From: Phycisphaerales bacterium
GTDB taxonomy: Bacteria; Planctomycetota; Phycisphaerae; Phycisphaerales; UBA1924
Direction: 5' to 3'
NCBI GenBank assembly: GCA_016699835.1
Contig: CP064987.1
Location: 2,976,001-3,040,000 of the forward strand
DNA length: 64,000 nucleotides
Shown: piece after piece, positions 8,706-17,230 of the stretch
How positions within the stretch are numbered: position 1 is the first letter of the stretch
Layout of the letters: every line of letters starts with the position of its first letter
Position numbers and translations under genes: made by a program
The notes under the pieces: model-generated
Database searches by the model: none
Told to the model about the DNA's origin: nothing
What the model saw: only the letters and a program-made list of their open reading frames with translations

Positions 8706-11144
8706 GTGACAGAACCACGGATGGAGTTGCTGGAAGGTCTGACGGAGGCGCAGCGGTCGGCGGTGACGCACACCGAGGGCCCATTGCTCGTGCTGGCCGC
8801 CGCGGGGAGCGGGAAGACGCGCGTCATCACCCGCCGGATCGCGTATCTCGTTTCGTTGGGCGTGCCCGCGTGGTCGATCCTCGCAGTGACGTTTACGAAC
8901 AAGGCCGCGGGCGAGATGCGTGAGCGTGTGCGGGCGATCCTGGGCGATGATCCGCGCGTGATGCGAGGAATGACGGTCTCGACGTTCCACGCGCTGGGGG
9001 CGAGGCTCCTGCGGCGATTCGCGGATCGCGCGGGGCTGGCGCCGGACTTTGCGATCTACGACGCGTCGGACCAGCAGTCGCTGTGCAAACGCGTGATCGC
9101 GGATGTGGGACTCTCGACGAGCAACTTCCCACCCCGCGCGGTCCTCTCGGCGATCAGCACGGCGAAGAATGCTTTGCAGGACGAGAATGCCTATGCCGCC
9201 AGGGCCACGGACTTCTCATCGAAGAACATCGCGAAGGTGTACAAGGCGTACGCGGCGGCGCTGCGCAAAGCCGGAGCCGTGGACTTTGACGATCTCCTCC
9301 TCAAAACAGCGATGATGCTCAAGAACGATCGCGAGGCGCGCGAGGAGATCGGGCGTCGCTGGTCGTACCTGCTGATCGACGAGTATCAGGACACGAACGC
9401 CGCCCAGTTCGAGATTGCGGCAGCGATCGCCGAGGCGGGCGCGAGCGAGGGTCGCACGCCCAACATCTGTGTCGTGGGTGATCCGGACCAGGCGATCTAT
9501 GGCTGGCGCGGGGCCGACATCAGCAATATCCTCGAGTTCGAGCGGCACTTCCCCGGCACGCGCGTCGTCACGCTGGGCGAGAACTTTCGCTCGACGGCCC
9601 CGATCCTCGCCGCCGCCGACACGCTCATCCGCAACAACAAGCGCCGCAAGCACAAGGACCTCTTCACGACACGCCCCGGCGGCGAGCGGATCGAGTGCGT
9701 GCTCTGCCGCGATGAACGCCACGAGGCCTCGCTCGTCGTTGACTGGCTCAAGGCCCGGCGCGATGTCGGTGATGGCGAGAGTGTCCTTCCCTGGAACGAG
9801 ATGGCGGTCTTCTATCGCACGAACGCGCTCAGCCGTGTGCTCGAGGACGCGCTCCGCACTGAGGGCGTGCCGTACACCATCGCCCGGGGTACGGCGTTCT
9901 ATGAGCGAGAGGAAGTCAAGAGTGCGCTGGCGTACCTGCGTGTACTCGCGAACCAGGCCGACGACGTCTCGCTGCTACGGATCGTGAACACGCCGGCGCG
10001 GGGCATCGGTGACGCGGCGATGAAGCACGTGCAACAGTTCGCGAGCGAACAGCAGACGACGCTCTTCGAGGCGCTGCGGCGGGCGCGAGAAGTCGCGGCC
10101 CTCTCGACGCGCGCGGCTTCGGGCATCGAGAAGTTCGTCGCGATGGTGGACTCGTGGACGGGCAATGGGACGTTCTTCGCGGAAGGGGCAGGAACGGGCG
10201 AGTCTGCAGGATCGCTTGGCGATCTCGTCGAGCGTGTCGTGCAGGAATCGGGCCTGATGGCGATGTACAAGGCGCAGGCCGCCGCGAGCAAGAGTGACTC
10301 CGACGAGCAGCGGCTGGACAACCTCGACGAACTCATCGGCTCGGCCCGTGAGTTCGAGGACTCGTACGACCCGGCGGACGATCCAGCGTTCTTCGAGGCG
10401 TCGCTGGTTGAGCCGGGCGAGAAAGGTGGGGGCGAGAATGCGAGTGTGTCATCGAACGCCACCCCGCCACTGCTCGCGATGCTTCGGGCGTATCTGGAGC
10501 GTGTCGCGCTTGTTGCCGATGCCGACGCGGTGGATCCGTCGCAGGGGAGCGTGACGCTGATGACGCTGCACGCGGCGAAGGGGCTGGAGTTCGCGTGCGT
10601 TGCGATGGTTGGGCTGGAGGAAGGGACGCTGCCGCATTCTCGCGCGTTTGAGAGCGAGGCGGAACTCGAGGAGGAACGCCGTCTGTGCTTTGTGGGGATC
10701 ACGCGGGCGCGTCGGCGCCTGCATATCACCTCGGCGAAATATCGTGCCGTGCGAGGCTTCGCGGAGCGGACGATTCCCAGCCGATTCCTCTCGGAACTGC
10801 CCAGGGAGCACGTGACCTTCAGCGACCAGAGCGACGCGTTTGATGACCTCGAGCAGAGCGGCTGGTTCGACGGCGTGCCGACGCGAAAGGCCGGGGTGGG
10901 GGGCGGCACCGGAGGGAGCGGGCCAGGCCGGCCCGGTTCCACGGGAACATCTCGGTCGACGAGCGGTGCGCGTCGCAGCGCCGGCGGCGTATCGGTCGGC
11001 TCGAAGGTCAGCCACCCGCAGTTCGGTGTCGGCGTCGTGAAGTCGGTCTCGGGCGGGGCTCAGGCGAGGGCCGTCATCGAGTTCAAGGGCGTGGGGACGA
11101 AGACGCTGGTGCTGGAGTACGCGCGGCTGACGGTTGTGTCGTGA
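8706..11144 (+). CDS. uvrD: ATP-dependent DNA helicase UvrD/PcrA family
   Basis: An 812-residue superfamily 1A 3'-5' DNA helicase for excision and mismatch repair or replication restart. All motifs are visible: AAAGSGKTRVITRR (Walker A), TFTNKAAGEM (Ia), LLIDEYQDTN (II), GDPDQAIYGWRGA (III), ENFRST (IV), VTLMTLHAAKGLEF (V) and CFVGITRARRRLHIT (VI). The C-terminal 50 residues (VSHPQFGVGVVKSV) form the Tudor-like module of PcrA/UvrD. A GTG start at 8706 (VTEPRMELLEGLTEAQ) is chosen; ATG at 8721 is an alternative. Its closeness to uvrA and uvrB suits nucleotide excision repair. Confidence 0.95.
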   Translation: MTEPRMELLEGLTEAQRSAVTHTEGPLLVLAAAGSGKTRVITRRIAYLVSLGVPAWSILAVTFTNKAAGEMRERVRAILGDDPRVMRGMTVSTFHALGARLLRRFADRAGLAPDFAIYDASDQQSLCKRVIADVGLSTSNFPPRAVLSAISTAKNALQDENAYAARATDFSSKNIAKVYKAYAAALRKAGAVDFDDLLLKTAMMLKNDREAREEIGRRWSYLLIDEYQDTNAAQFEIAAAIAEAGASEGRTPNICVVGDPDQAIYGWRGADISNILEFERHFPGTRVVTLGENFRSTAPILAAADTLIRNNKRRKHKDLFTTRPGGERIECVLCRDERHEASLVVDWLKARRDVGDGESVLPWNEMAVFYRTNALSRVLEDALRTEGVPYTIARGTAFYEREEVKSALAYLRVLANQADDVSLLRIVNTPARGIGDAAMKHVQQFASEQQTTLFEALRRAREVAALSTRAASGIEKFVAMVDSWTGNGTFFAEGAGTGESAGSLGDLVERVVQESGLMAMYKAQAAASKSDSDEQRLDNLDELIGSAREFEDSYDPADDPAFFEASLVEPGEKGGGENASVSSNATPPLLAMLRAYLERVALVADADAVDPSQGSVTLMTLHAAKGLEFACVAMVGLEEGTLPHSRAFESEAELEEERRLCFVGITRARRRLHITSAKYRAVRGFAERTIPSRFLSELPREHVTFSDQSDAFDDLEQSGWFDGVPTRKAGVGGGTGGSGPGRPGSTGTSRSTSGARRSAGGVSVGSKVSHPQFGVGVVKSVSGGAQARAVIEFKGVGTKTLVLEYARLTVVS

Positions 11145-11167
11145 CGAGAATCTTGCAGGTTCAACCT

Positions 11168-11989
11168 TCAGGCGCCTCTGGCGAGTTCGTGTTGGATCGC
11201 GAGGTCGATCTCTTCAACCTTCAGGAGTTTTCCAAGCGGCGACCCACGGGTTTTCGCGAGGTCCAGCATGGAATGAACCTCGTCATGTGATGGTCTGAAT
11301 GCGGCGAGTGATCGGGCAAGTTTGGGAAGGGCGTATTTTCGTGCCGCGATGCGTGGACTACGGATCTTCCAGATGATGAGCCACGTCAGGATCAGGAGCG
11401 GAGTACTCGCAAGGGCATACATAAAGAGCACGTGATGAATCGGGTGTGACAGGCCATTGAATCGCGTCATGAGCGAGAGCACGCACACGATGATGCTCGG
11501 AATAAAAAGAAAGATGAAAACAAGGGCCCAGGGCAGCATGTGCCAGTCCGAGTTCATTTTGCGTACGAGAAGAACAAGAAGATTGTCCATGGCCTCGGCC
11601 ATCAACGAGTGACGCTCCTGCGGTTCGAGGAGGCCGGCACGTAACTCATCTTCCAACTGGAGTCTGGTGTGCAGTTTCTCAAGAGGCCACGGCGAGGTCT
11701 TCTCGGCAAGCAGCAGAAGCGACTCTAAGGATTGATCGAGAACCTCATTGCGCGGTGCTGAACAGCCAGTCAGTGGATCAAAGACCTGTCCCACTTTGCA
11801 CTCTGTGCACTGGAACTCTCGTCCGATGTTCTTTCGTCCCCAGAGCGGGATGTAGTAGAGGTGCTCGACGCTGATCAGATCGATCACCTTAAAGAGCCGA
11901 AGTGCTCGGCATTGTGGACAGAAGTGCCCCGCGACGCCAATCTGTTTGCGGCTGATTTTTCGGCCGTAAATAATGATCATGAGAGGCAC
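11168..11989 (-). CDS. Zinc-ribbon membrane protein of unknown function
   Basis: A 273-residue protein. An N-terminal zinc ribbon is formed by CPQC (near residue 24) and CTEC (near residue 60). Then comes a helical region (DQSLESLLLLAEKTS, ERHSLMAEAMDNLLVLLVR) and two transmembrane helices near residues 152-172 and 186-206. The C-terminal 60 residues are charged and probably cytoplasmic. Base composition is visibly lower in GC than uvrA and uvrD on either side. Here the ribbon is N-terminal and differs from the C-terminal CGY..GL..CPECG ribbons of other small membrane proteins in the window. Function unknown. Confidence 0.75.
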   Translation of the reverse strand: MPLMIIIYGRKISRKQIGVAGHFCPQCRALRLFKVIDLISVEHLYYIPLWGRKNIGREFQCTECKVGQVFDPLTGCSAPRNEVLDQSLESLLLLAEKTSPWPLEKLHTRLQLEDELRAGLLEPQERHSLMAEAMDNLLVLLVRKMNSDWHMLPWALVFIFLFIPSIIVCVLSLMTRFNGLSHPIHHVLFMYALASTPLLILTWLIIWKIRSPRIAARKYALPKLARSLAAFRPSHDEVHSMLDLAKTRGSPLGKLLKVEEIDLAIQHELARGA

Positions 11990-12016
11990 CCCTGTGGACT
12001 GAAAGGTCTGCCAAGG

Positions 12017-15000
12017 TTAGCCCAGCATCCGCGCCAGATACCGCCCCGTGTGCGAGCCCTTCGCCTTTGCGACGGCCTCGGGGGTGCCCGTCGCGATGAC
12101 GCGCCCACCGCCCTCGCCGCCCTCGGGCCCGAGGTCGATGAGCCAGTCGGCCCGCTTGATCACGTCGAGGTTGTGCTCGATGACGACGAGGGTGTTGCCC
12201 GCGTCGGCGAGGCGGTCGAAGACCTCGACGAGTTTGCGGATGTCCTCAAAGTGCAGTCCCGTCGTCGGCTCGTCGAGGATGTAGAGCGTCGAGCCGCTCG
12301 ACCCCGCACGCGGCAGGCGGGAACGCGTCGGCGTGGATTCCTCGTCGTCGGATTCGAGTTCGATGAGGTCGGCGTCATCGGATCCCGAGTCGTGTGCGTC
12401 GGCGTCGTCTGTGTCGGTGTCGGATGAGGTCAGGGCCACGGCGGCGTACGCGCCGGCGGTCTTGCCGAGTTCTGACGCGAGTTTGATGCGCTGGGCCTCG
12501 CCCCCCGAGAGCGTCGTGCTGGGCTGGCCGAGTTGCAGGTAATCGAGTCCGACATCGTGGAGGCACTTCAGGAACCGGGCGATCTTCGGGTGGTTCTCGA
12601 AGAAGCCGACGGCCTTTTCCACCGTCATGTCGAGCACGTCGGCGATCGACTGCCCGCGATACTTCACCTCGAGCGTCTCGCGGTTGTAGCGCTTGCCGCG
12701 ACAGACCTCGCACTCGACGTAGACATCGGGGAGGAAGTGCATCTCGATCTTCTTGAGGCCCTGACCCTGGCAGGCCTCGCAGCGCCCGCCGCCGCGAGTG
12801 GAGGGGACGTTGAAGGAGAATCGCCCGGGCTTGTAGCCGCGGATCTTGGCTTCCTTGGTCGTGACGAAGACCTTGCGGATCTCGTCGAAGATGCCGGTGT
12901 AGGTCGCGGGGTTGGAGCGGGGCGTGCGGCCGATGGGTGTCTGATCGACCTCGATGACGCGGTCGAGCGATTTGGGCCATTTCACGGACTTGTGCTTGCC
13001 GGGCGTGACGCGCGAGCCGGTGATGTGCTTGCGCGCAGATTGCAGCAGGATGTCGGTGACGAGGGTGGACTTGCCCGAGCCGGAGACGCCCGTGACGCAG
13101 ACGAGGCCGCCGAGCGGGAAGGCGACGTCGATCCCCTTGAGGTTGTTCTCGCTCGCGCCCTTGACGACGACGGCTTTGGATTCCGACACATCGCGTCGCG
13201 ATTTGGGCACGTCGATCGATTTGCGTCCGGAGAGATAGTCGCCCGTGAACGAGCCTTCGGTCTCGCAGATTTCCTCGATGGTGCCCTGCGCGACGACGCG
13301 CCCGCCGTGCACGCCGGGACCAGGGCCGATGTCGAGCACGTGGTCCGCGGCCCGGATCATGTCCTCGTCATGCTCGACGACGAGGACGGTGTTTCCGATG
13401 TCGGCGAGATGGCGGAGTGTGGCGATGAGGCGGTCGTTGTCGCGCTGGTGCAGGCCGATGGTCGGCTCATCGAGGACGTAGCACGCGCCGACGAGGCCGC
13501 TGCCGACCTGTGAGGCGAGGCGGATGCGCTGCGCCTCGCCGCCGGAGAGCGTGGCGGTGCGTCGATCGAGGGAGAGATACTCGAGACCCACGCCGCGGAG
13601 GAAGCGGAGGCGGTTATTGATCTCCTTGAGGATCGGCTCGGCGATCTTGGATTGCTCTTCGCTCAGGACGACGCGTTCGAGGAACTCCGCGGCGTCGGGG
13701 ATCGTGAGGCGCGAGAGTTCGGCTATGTTGAGCATCGTGCCGTCGTGCTTCGGGCGACCGATGACGGCTTCCGATGCGGCCTTCTTCATGTCGGCCTTGT
13801 GCGTGCTCGCGAGCAGCACGTGCAACGCCTCGATCTTCAGACGGTCACCCAGGCACGAGGCGCAGGGTTTCTGGGAGAGGAATCGCCCCAAGAACTCTTT
13901 CACGTTGTCCGACTCACTCGTCTTCCACCACTCCGAGATTTCGGGGATGACACCGGGCCAGTTCTTCTTGCGTTTCCCCCAGCTCTGCTTCCTCGGCTTG
14001 GCACCGCCCCCCGCGGCGTCCGGCTCGCCATAGAGCAGGATCTGGCGCTGGTCTTTGGTGAGGTCGCCGATGGGGCGTTGCATCGAGCCGCCGAACTGGG
14101 CACAGAACTTCCGGAGTTTGCGGTTGAACCAGCCTCGCCACGCGCCGTTCTTGTTCCAGGGCGCAATCGCGCCCTCGTTCAGGAGAACCGAGTTGTCGGG
14201 GACGATGAGCGATTCGTCGAACTCGACAGCCGTCCCGAGCCCGTTGCACGTGGGGCAGGCGCCGAAGGGCGAGTTGAACGAGAAGAGCCGCGGCGCGAGT
14301 TCTTCGAGGGCGACCTCGGGATGATCGGGATCGGCGAAGCGCGTCGAATACGTCGTGTCGCGCCACTCGGCACCTTTGGCGCCCGGCGATTCCATCGACA
14401 CCGTGACCACGCCGCCCTCGCCGAGACGGAGGGCCGCCTCGATCGACTCGGCAAGTCGCTGGCGTGAACCCGCATCGGGTGACGCGTCCATCGAGAGTCG
14501 ATCGACGACGGCCTCGATGGTGTGTTTCTCGTAGCGCCCGAGATTCAGCGGGTTCTCGCCCGGCTCCTTGAGCACGTCGCGGAGATCGACGATCGCGGCG
14601 TTGACGCGCGCGCGGGTCCAGCCCTGCTGCGTGAGTTCCTCGAGCACCTCGCGGTGGAAGCCCTTCTTGCCGCGGACGACCGGGGCGAGGATCATGAGGC
14701 GCGTGCCCTGGTGGCCCGCCTCTCCGAGGCGGGTCTTTGTAACTCCCGAAGCAGAGCCGCCCGACTCGGCGAGGCGGGCCACCAACGAATCAACGATCTG
14801 CGTCGAGGATGTCGCGCTGATGGGCACGCCCGATCGCGCGGTCGGCGTGCCATCCTTCTTCGCCTTCGTCACAGCCCATGAGTGCGGGCGCCCGCAGCGG
14901 GCGAAGAGCAGGCGGAGATAGTCGTAGATCTCCGTCGTCGTCGCGACGGTGGATCGCGGCGTGCCCGTCCCGGACCGCTGCTCGATCGCGATCGTCGGCG

Positions 15001-15382
15001 GCACGCCCTCGACCTCGTCCACATCAGGCTTCTTCAGTTGTTCCAGAAACTGGCGCGCGTACGCAGAGAGCGACTCCATGTACTTGCGCTGGCCCTCGGC
15101 GAAGATCGTGTCGAACGCGAGGCTGCTCTTGCCGCTCCCCGAGAGGCCCGTGATGACGACGAGTTGATCGCGTGGGATGGTGACGTCGATGTTCTTGAGG
15201 TTGTGCTCGCGCGCGCCACGCACGACGATCGATTTGGAGTCGGGACGTGCCTTCGTTCTGGATTCGGGCATCGCGCGGCGACTCACAGGCTTGGCTTCGA
15301 CGACGCCGTCCGAAGCAGATTCGGCGCTCGATTGTGACGGCTCCGAGGCTCGAACCCGGCGTGGAACTGATTTCGTGGACAT
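12017..15382 (-). CDS. uvrA: Excinuclease ABC subunit UvrA
   Basis: DNA damage sensor of nucleotide excision repair, about 1121 residues against a usual 940-960. It has two ABC ATPase halves: the first P-loop is GLSGSGKSSLAFDTIF, the second GVSGSGKSTLVTDIL, and signature LSGGEAQRI occurs twice. Zinc-binding pairs CPTCNG, CASC and CEAC..CEVC are visible. Extra length comes from an N-terminal S/R-rich extension of about 45 residues, an insertion near residue 225 coded by an inverted repeat, and an acidic insertion (TSSDTDTDDADAHD.. through DDEEST) of about 50 residues between the second signature and its Walker B (LYILDEPTTGLH). ATG at 15382 follows GGAGGG. Another in-frame start lies at 15484. 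Confidence 0.96.
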   Translation of the reverse strand: MSTKSVPRRVRASEPSQSSAESASDGVVEAKPVSRRAMPESRTKARPDSKSIVVRGAREHNLKNIDVTIPRDQLVVITGLSGSGKSSLAFDTIFAEGQRKYMESLSAYARQFLEQLKKPDVDEVEGVPPTIAIEQRSGTGTPRSTVATTTEIYDYLRLLFARCGRPHSWAVTKAKKDGTPTARSGVPISATSSTQIVDSLVARLAESGGSASGVTKTRLGEAGHQGTRLMILAPVVRGKKGFHREVLEELTQQGWTRARVNAAIVDLRDVLKEPGENPLNLGRYEKHTIEAVVDRLSMDASPDAGSRQRLAESIEAALRLGEGGVVTVSMESPGAKGAEWRDTTYSTRFADPDHPEVALEELAPRLFSFNSPFGACPTCNGLGTAVEFDESLIVPDNSVLLNEGAIAPWNKNGAWRGWFNRKLRKFCAQFGGSMQRPIGDLTKDQRQILLYGEPDAAGGGAKPRKQSWGKRKKNWPGVIPEISEWWKTSESDNVKEFLGRFLSQKPCASCLGDRLKIEALHVLLASTHKADMKKAASEAVIGRPKHDGTMLNIAELSRLTIPDAAEFLERVVLSEEQSKIAEPILKEINNRLRFLRGVGLEYLSLDRRTATLSGGEAQRIRLASQVGSGLVGACYVLDEPTIGLHQRDNDRLIATLRHLADIGNTVLVVEHDEDMIRAADHVLDIGPGPGVHGGRVVAQGTIEEICETEGSFTGDYLSGRKSIDVPKSRRDVSESKAVVVKGASENNLKGIDVAFPLGGLVCVTGVSGSGKSTLVTDILLQSARKHITGSRVTPGKHKSVKWPKSLDRVIEVDQTPIGRTPRSNPATYTGIFDEIRKVFVTTKEAKIRGYKPGRFSFNVPSTRGGGRCEACQGQGLKKIEMHFLPDVYVECEVCRGKRYNRETLEVKYRGQSIADVLDMTVEKAVGFFENHPKIARFLKCLHDVGLDYLQLGQPSTTLSGGEAQRIKLASELGKTAGAYAAVALTSSDTDTDDADAHDSGSDDADLIELESDDEESTPTRSRLPRAGSSGSTLYILDEPTTGLHFEDIRKLVEVFDRLADAGNTLVVIEHNLDVIKRADWLIDLGPEGGEGGGRVIATGTPEAVAKAKGSHTGRYLARMLG
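14709..14784. repeat. Palindromic repeat inserted in frame within uvrA
   Basis: A pair of 20-bp inverted arms (14709-14728 and 14765-14784, 19 of 20 complementary) is separated by 36 bp. Each arm can also fold alone: CCCGCCTC-TCC-GAGGCGGG at 14715-14733. The element keeps the uvrA frame open and codes for roughly 25 residues (ARLAESGG..TRLGEAGHQG) where E. coli UvrA goes almost directly from the IVD region to RLMLLAP. This looks like a mobile palindromic element tolerated in a coding sequence, comparable in principle to the Rickettsia palindromic elements. Confidence 0.7.
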
Positions 15383-15516
15383 GCGATCACCACCCTCCAT
15401 GACCATGCATGATAGGGTTCCGTTCATATGTGGTCTGTCTTGGTTCACTGTATCGAGAAGTGCCACTTGCGATTCGACAGCCAATTAGGGAGGTAGCCTC
15501 GAGTCGTACCTGGGCA

Positions 15517-15801
15517 TCATTTGTGTCGATTCGGGCCGAGGTCTGAGCCGCATTCAGGGCACTTCAAGCCCTTGAGCGAGTAGCCGCATGAACCGCACGT
15601 GCCTCGGCGGGCGTGCTCGAAGAACTTCGAACCGAGTTCGAGGAGCGTCCAGCACGCCACCAGGGTGACGACGATCGTCGTGCACGCCTGGATGTCGTTG
15701 GTCCCGTAGTTCACGATGGGCAGCCCGGAAATGCGGATCGCCAGGAACGCGTACACCACAAAGCACGCGGCGATCACGAGCAGCCAATGTCTGTGCTTCA
15801 T
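15517..15801 (-). CDS. Small membrane protein with C-terminal zinc ribbon
   Basis: A 94-residue protein. It has an N-terminal hydrophobic helix (WLLVIAACFVVYAFLAI), a second hydrophobic segment near residues 42-58 (CTTIVVTLVACWTLLELG), and a C-terminal ribbon CGSCGYSLKGLKCPECGSDLG. The ribbon signature CGYS..GL..CPECG recurs in six other proteins of this window. ATG at 15801 is chosen because it begins just before the first helix. A longer open frame upstream (to 16038) overlaps the next gene. Function unknown; a metal-binding cytoplasmic tail on a membrane anchor is the visible architecture. Confidence 0.7.
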   Translation of the reverse strand: MKHRHWLLVIAACFVVYAFLAIRISGLPIVNYGTNDIQACTTIVVTLVACWTLLELGSKFFEHARRGTCGSCGYSLKGLKCPECGSDLGPNRHK

Positions 15802-15830
15802 GGCATCCTCCGGAGCCACGGTCCAATCAC

Positions 15831-16088
15831 CTACCGGGCGGGCACGATTCTCTTCGCATCGGACGGGGTCATTGTTCCTGATGCGGGTGTTTCCGGTAAC
15901 GGCGCCACGGGTGGAGTGGCGTTCATCTGTTCCGCCCTTCGTGCCTTCTCGTGTCCCATGCGGATGAACCCCAGCATCACGAACCCGATCGCCAGGCCGA
16001 TCAGGTAGTACGGCAGTTTCCGTCGCAGATTGTCCCACACGGTGGGCTCGGGCGGCATTCGACGGGGTGCTTGAGGCTCATCGGGCAT
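15831..16088 (-). CDS. Small single-pass membrane protein
   Basis: An 85-residue protein with a proline-rich N-terminus (MPDEPQAPRRMPPEPTVWDN), one transmembrane helix near residues 27-43 (YYLIGLAIGFVMLGFI) and a polar A/P/T-rich tail. It is predicted to be anchored with a short cytoplasmic N-terminus. It lies 29 bp upstream of the small zinc-ribbon gene on the same strand and may be cotranscribed with it. No family is recognised. Confidence 0.6.
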   Translation of the reverse strand: MPDEPQAPRRMPPEPTVWDNLRRKLPYYLIGLAIGFVMLGFIRMGHEKARRAEQMNATPPVAPLPETPASGTMTPSDAKRIVPAR

Positions 16089-16117
16089 GCGTCATCGTAG
16101 CGAGTCGGAAGCGCGAC

Positions 16118-17230
16118 TCACTCCTTCGCCATCGATGCGATGTTCGAGAGTTGGTCAGACGAACCCGACGATGACAGTATCTCAAGCATCGAGCTCGCCC
16201 GGGCGTCGAACGTCCCGACCTCCAGGCATCGCTCATAACACCGGTCGGCGTGGGCCTGGAACCGCTCCGGATGCCGGGCGATCTCCGCGATTCTCTCGAT
16301 TACCGATTCGATCGGCTCGCCGGATGAGATCACCGGGTCGAAGCCGAAGAGATCGCGGAGTTCGCGAGGGCAGTGTCCGACGACGAGCGCCCTCGACGCG
16401 AAGGCCTCGAAATACCGCTGCGTGACGGTCTCGATGGATCCCGCGCCGCGAGGGCCTCCGGCATGCGTCATGGATTTTGGGTGGCAGACGAGGACACGTG
16501 TGTCGGCAAGAGCGGTGCGCACACCCTCGGTTCCCGGGAAGAGTTGCTCGCCCGCTTTCGAGTAGACATGCGTCACGTGCGAACGCTGCAGAGCGGGTGT
16601 GATGGCGTCGTGGAACAACTCGAGGCGGCGGCCCAGTTCGAGCACGCCGATGGAGCGTTCATAGAGCGATTTCGAAGGATCCATCCACTCCGGCTCGATC
16701 GCCTCGGGGAGCCAGTGGCATCGCGCACGTGCCAGCGATTTCGAGAAGTGCGGGATCACATCGCGCGCAGAAAAAAAGATATCACGCGAGTCAAGATCAC
16801 GAAGCGTCCGATCCCACAGCGTGAACATCGGCTCCCAGCAGTCGAAGCACCACGGCACGATCTCACGCGTCCACACATCAGGCAATGACCACCACGCGTA
16901 CCCCCAACTCGCGCACATGATGGTGCGGCCCCGGCTCTGCCGACGTTCGGCCGACGAAAACGGACGTACCAGCCGCAATCGAGAGAGAACCTTTGCCAGT
17001 GGTTGTGGAACTGGAAAGTCCTTCGCGTCAACACCGGCCCGGATGAGTGCCGCCTGCAGGCCCAGCGGCGGACGCGCCTTTCCTGCGCCCGAGTCGGGCT
17101 GGCACATCACGCGTAGATCGCGCGGCACACTACACGATGCAGCCTTGGATGGGTCCTTGGACACGCGAGAAGGTAGGTCATGCCCGGTCGATGTCGAATC
17201 GGCGTCCCGGACTGATGAGGTCGACATCAC
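16118..17230 (-). CDS. Glycosyltransferase-like protein (CgeB/GT-B type)
   Basis: A protein of up to 370 residues. The C-terminal third (QRYFEAFASRALVVGHCPREL, FDPVISSGEPIESVIERIAEIARHPERF) resembles the C-terminal domain of CgeB/glycosyltransferase group 1 proteins, where a conserved glutamate binds the sugar nucleotide. The N-terminal part is poorly recognisable. The start is unclear: ATG at 17230 overlaps the uvrB stop by 4 bp (ATGA), which suggests coupling, while ATG at 17107 is another choice. It may modify surface polysaccharides. Confidence in the fold is moderate, and the substrate is unknown. Confidence 0.65.
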   Translation of the reverse strand: MMSTSSVRDADSTSTGHDLPSRVSKDPSKAASCSVPRDLRVMCQPDSGAGKARPPLGLQAALIRAGVDAKDFPVPQPLAKVLSRLRLVRPFSSAERRQSRGRTIMCASWGYAWWSLPDVWTREIVPWCFDCWEPMFTLWDRTLRDLDSRDIFFSARDVIPHFSKSLARARCHWLPEAIEPEWMDPSKSLYERSIGVLELGRRLELFHDAITPALQRSHVTHVYSKAGEQLFPGTEGVRTALADTRVLVCHPKSMTHAGGPRGAGSIETVTQRYFEAFASRALVVGHCPRELRDLFGFDPVISSGEPIESVIERIAEIARHPERFQAHADRCYERCLEVGTFDARASSMLEILSSSGSSDQLSNIASMAKE

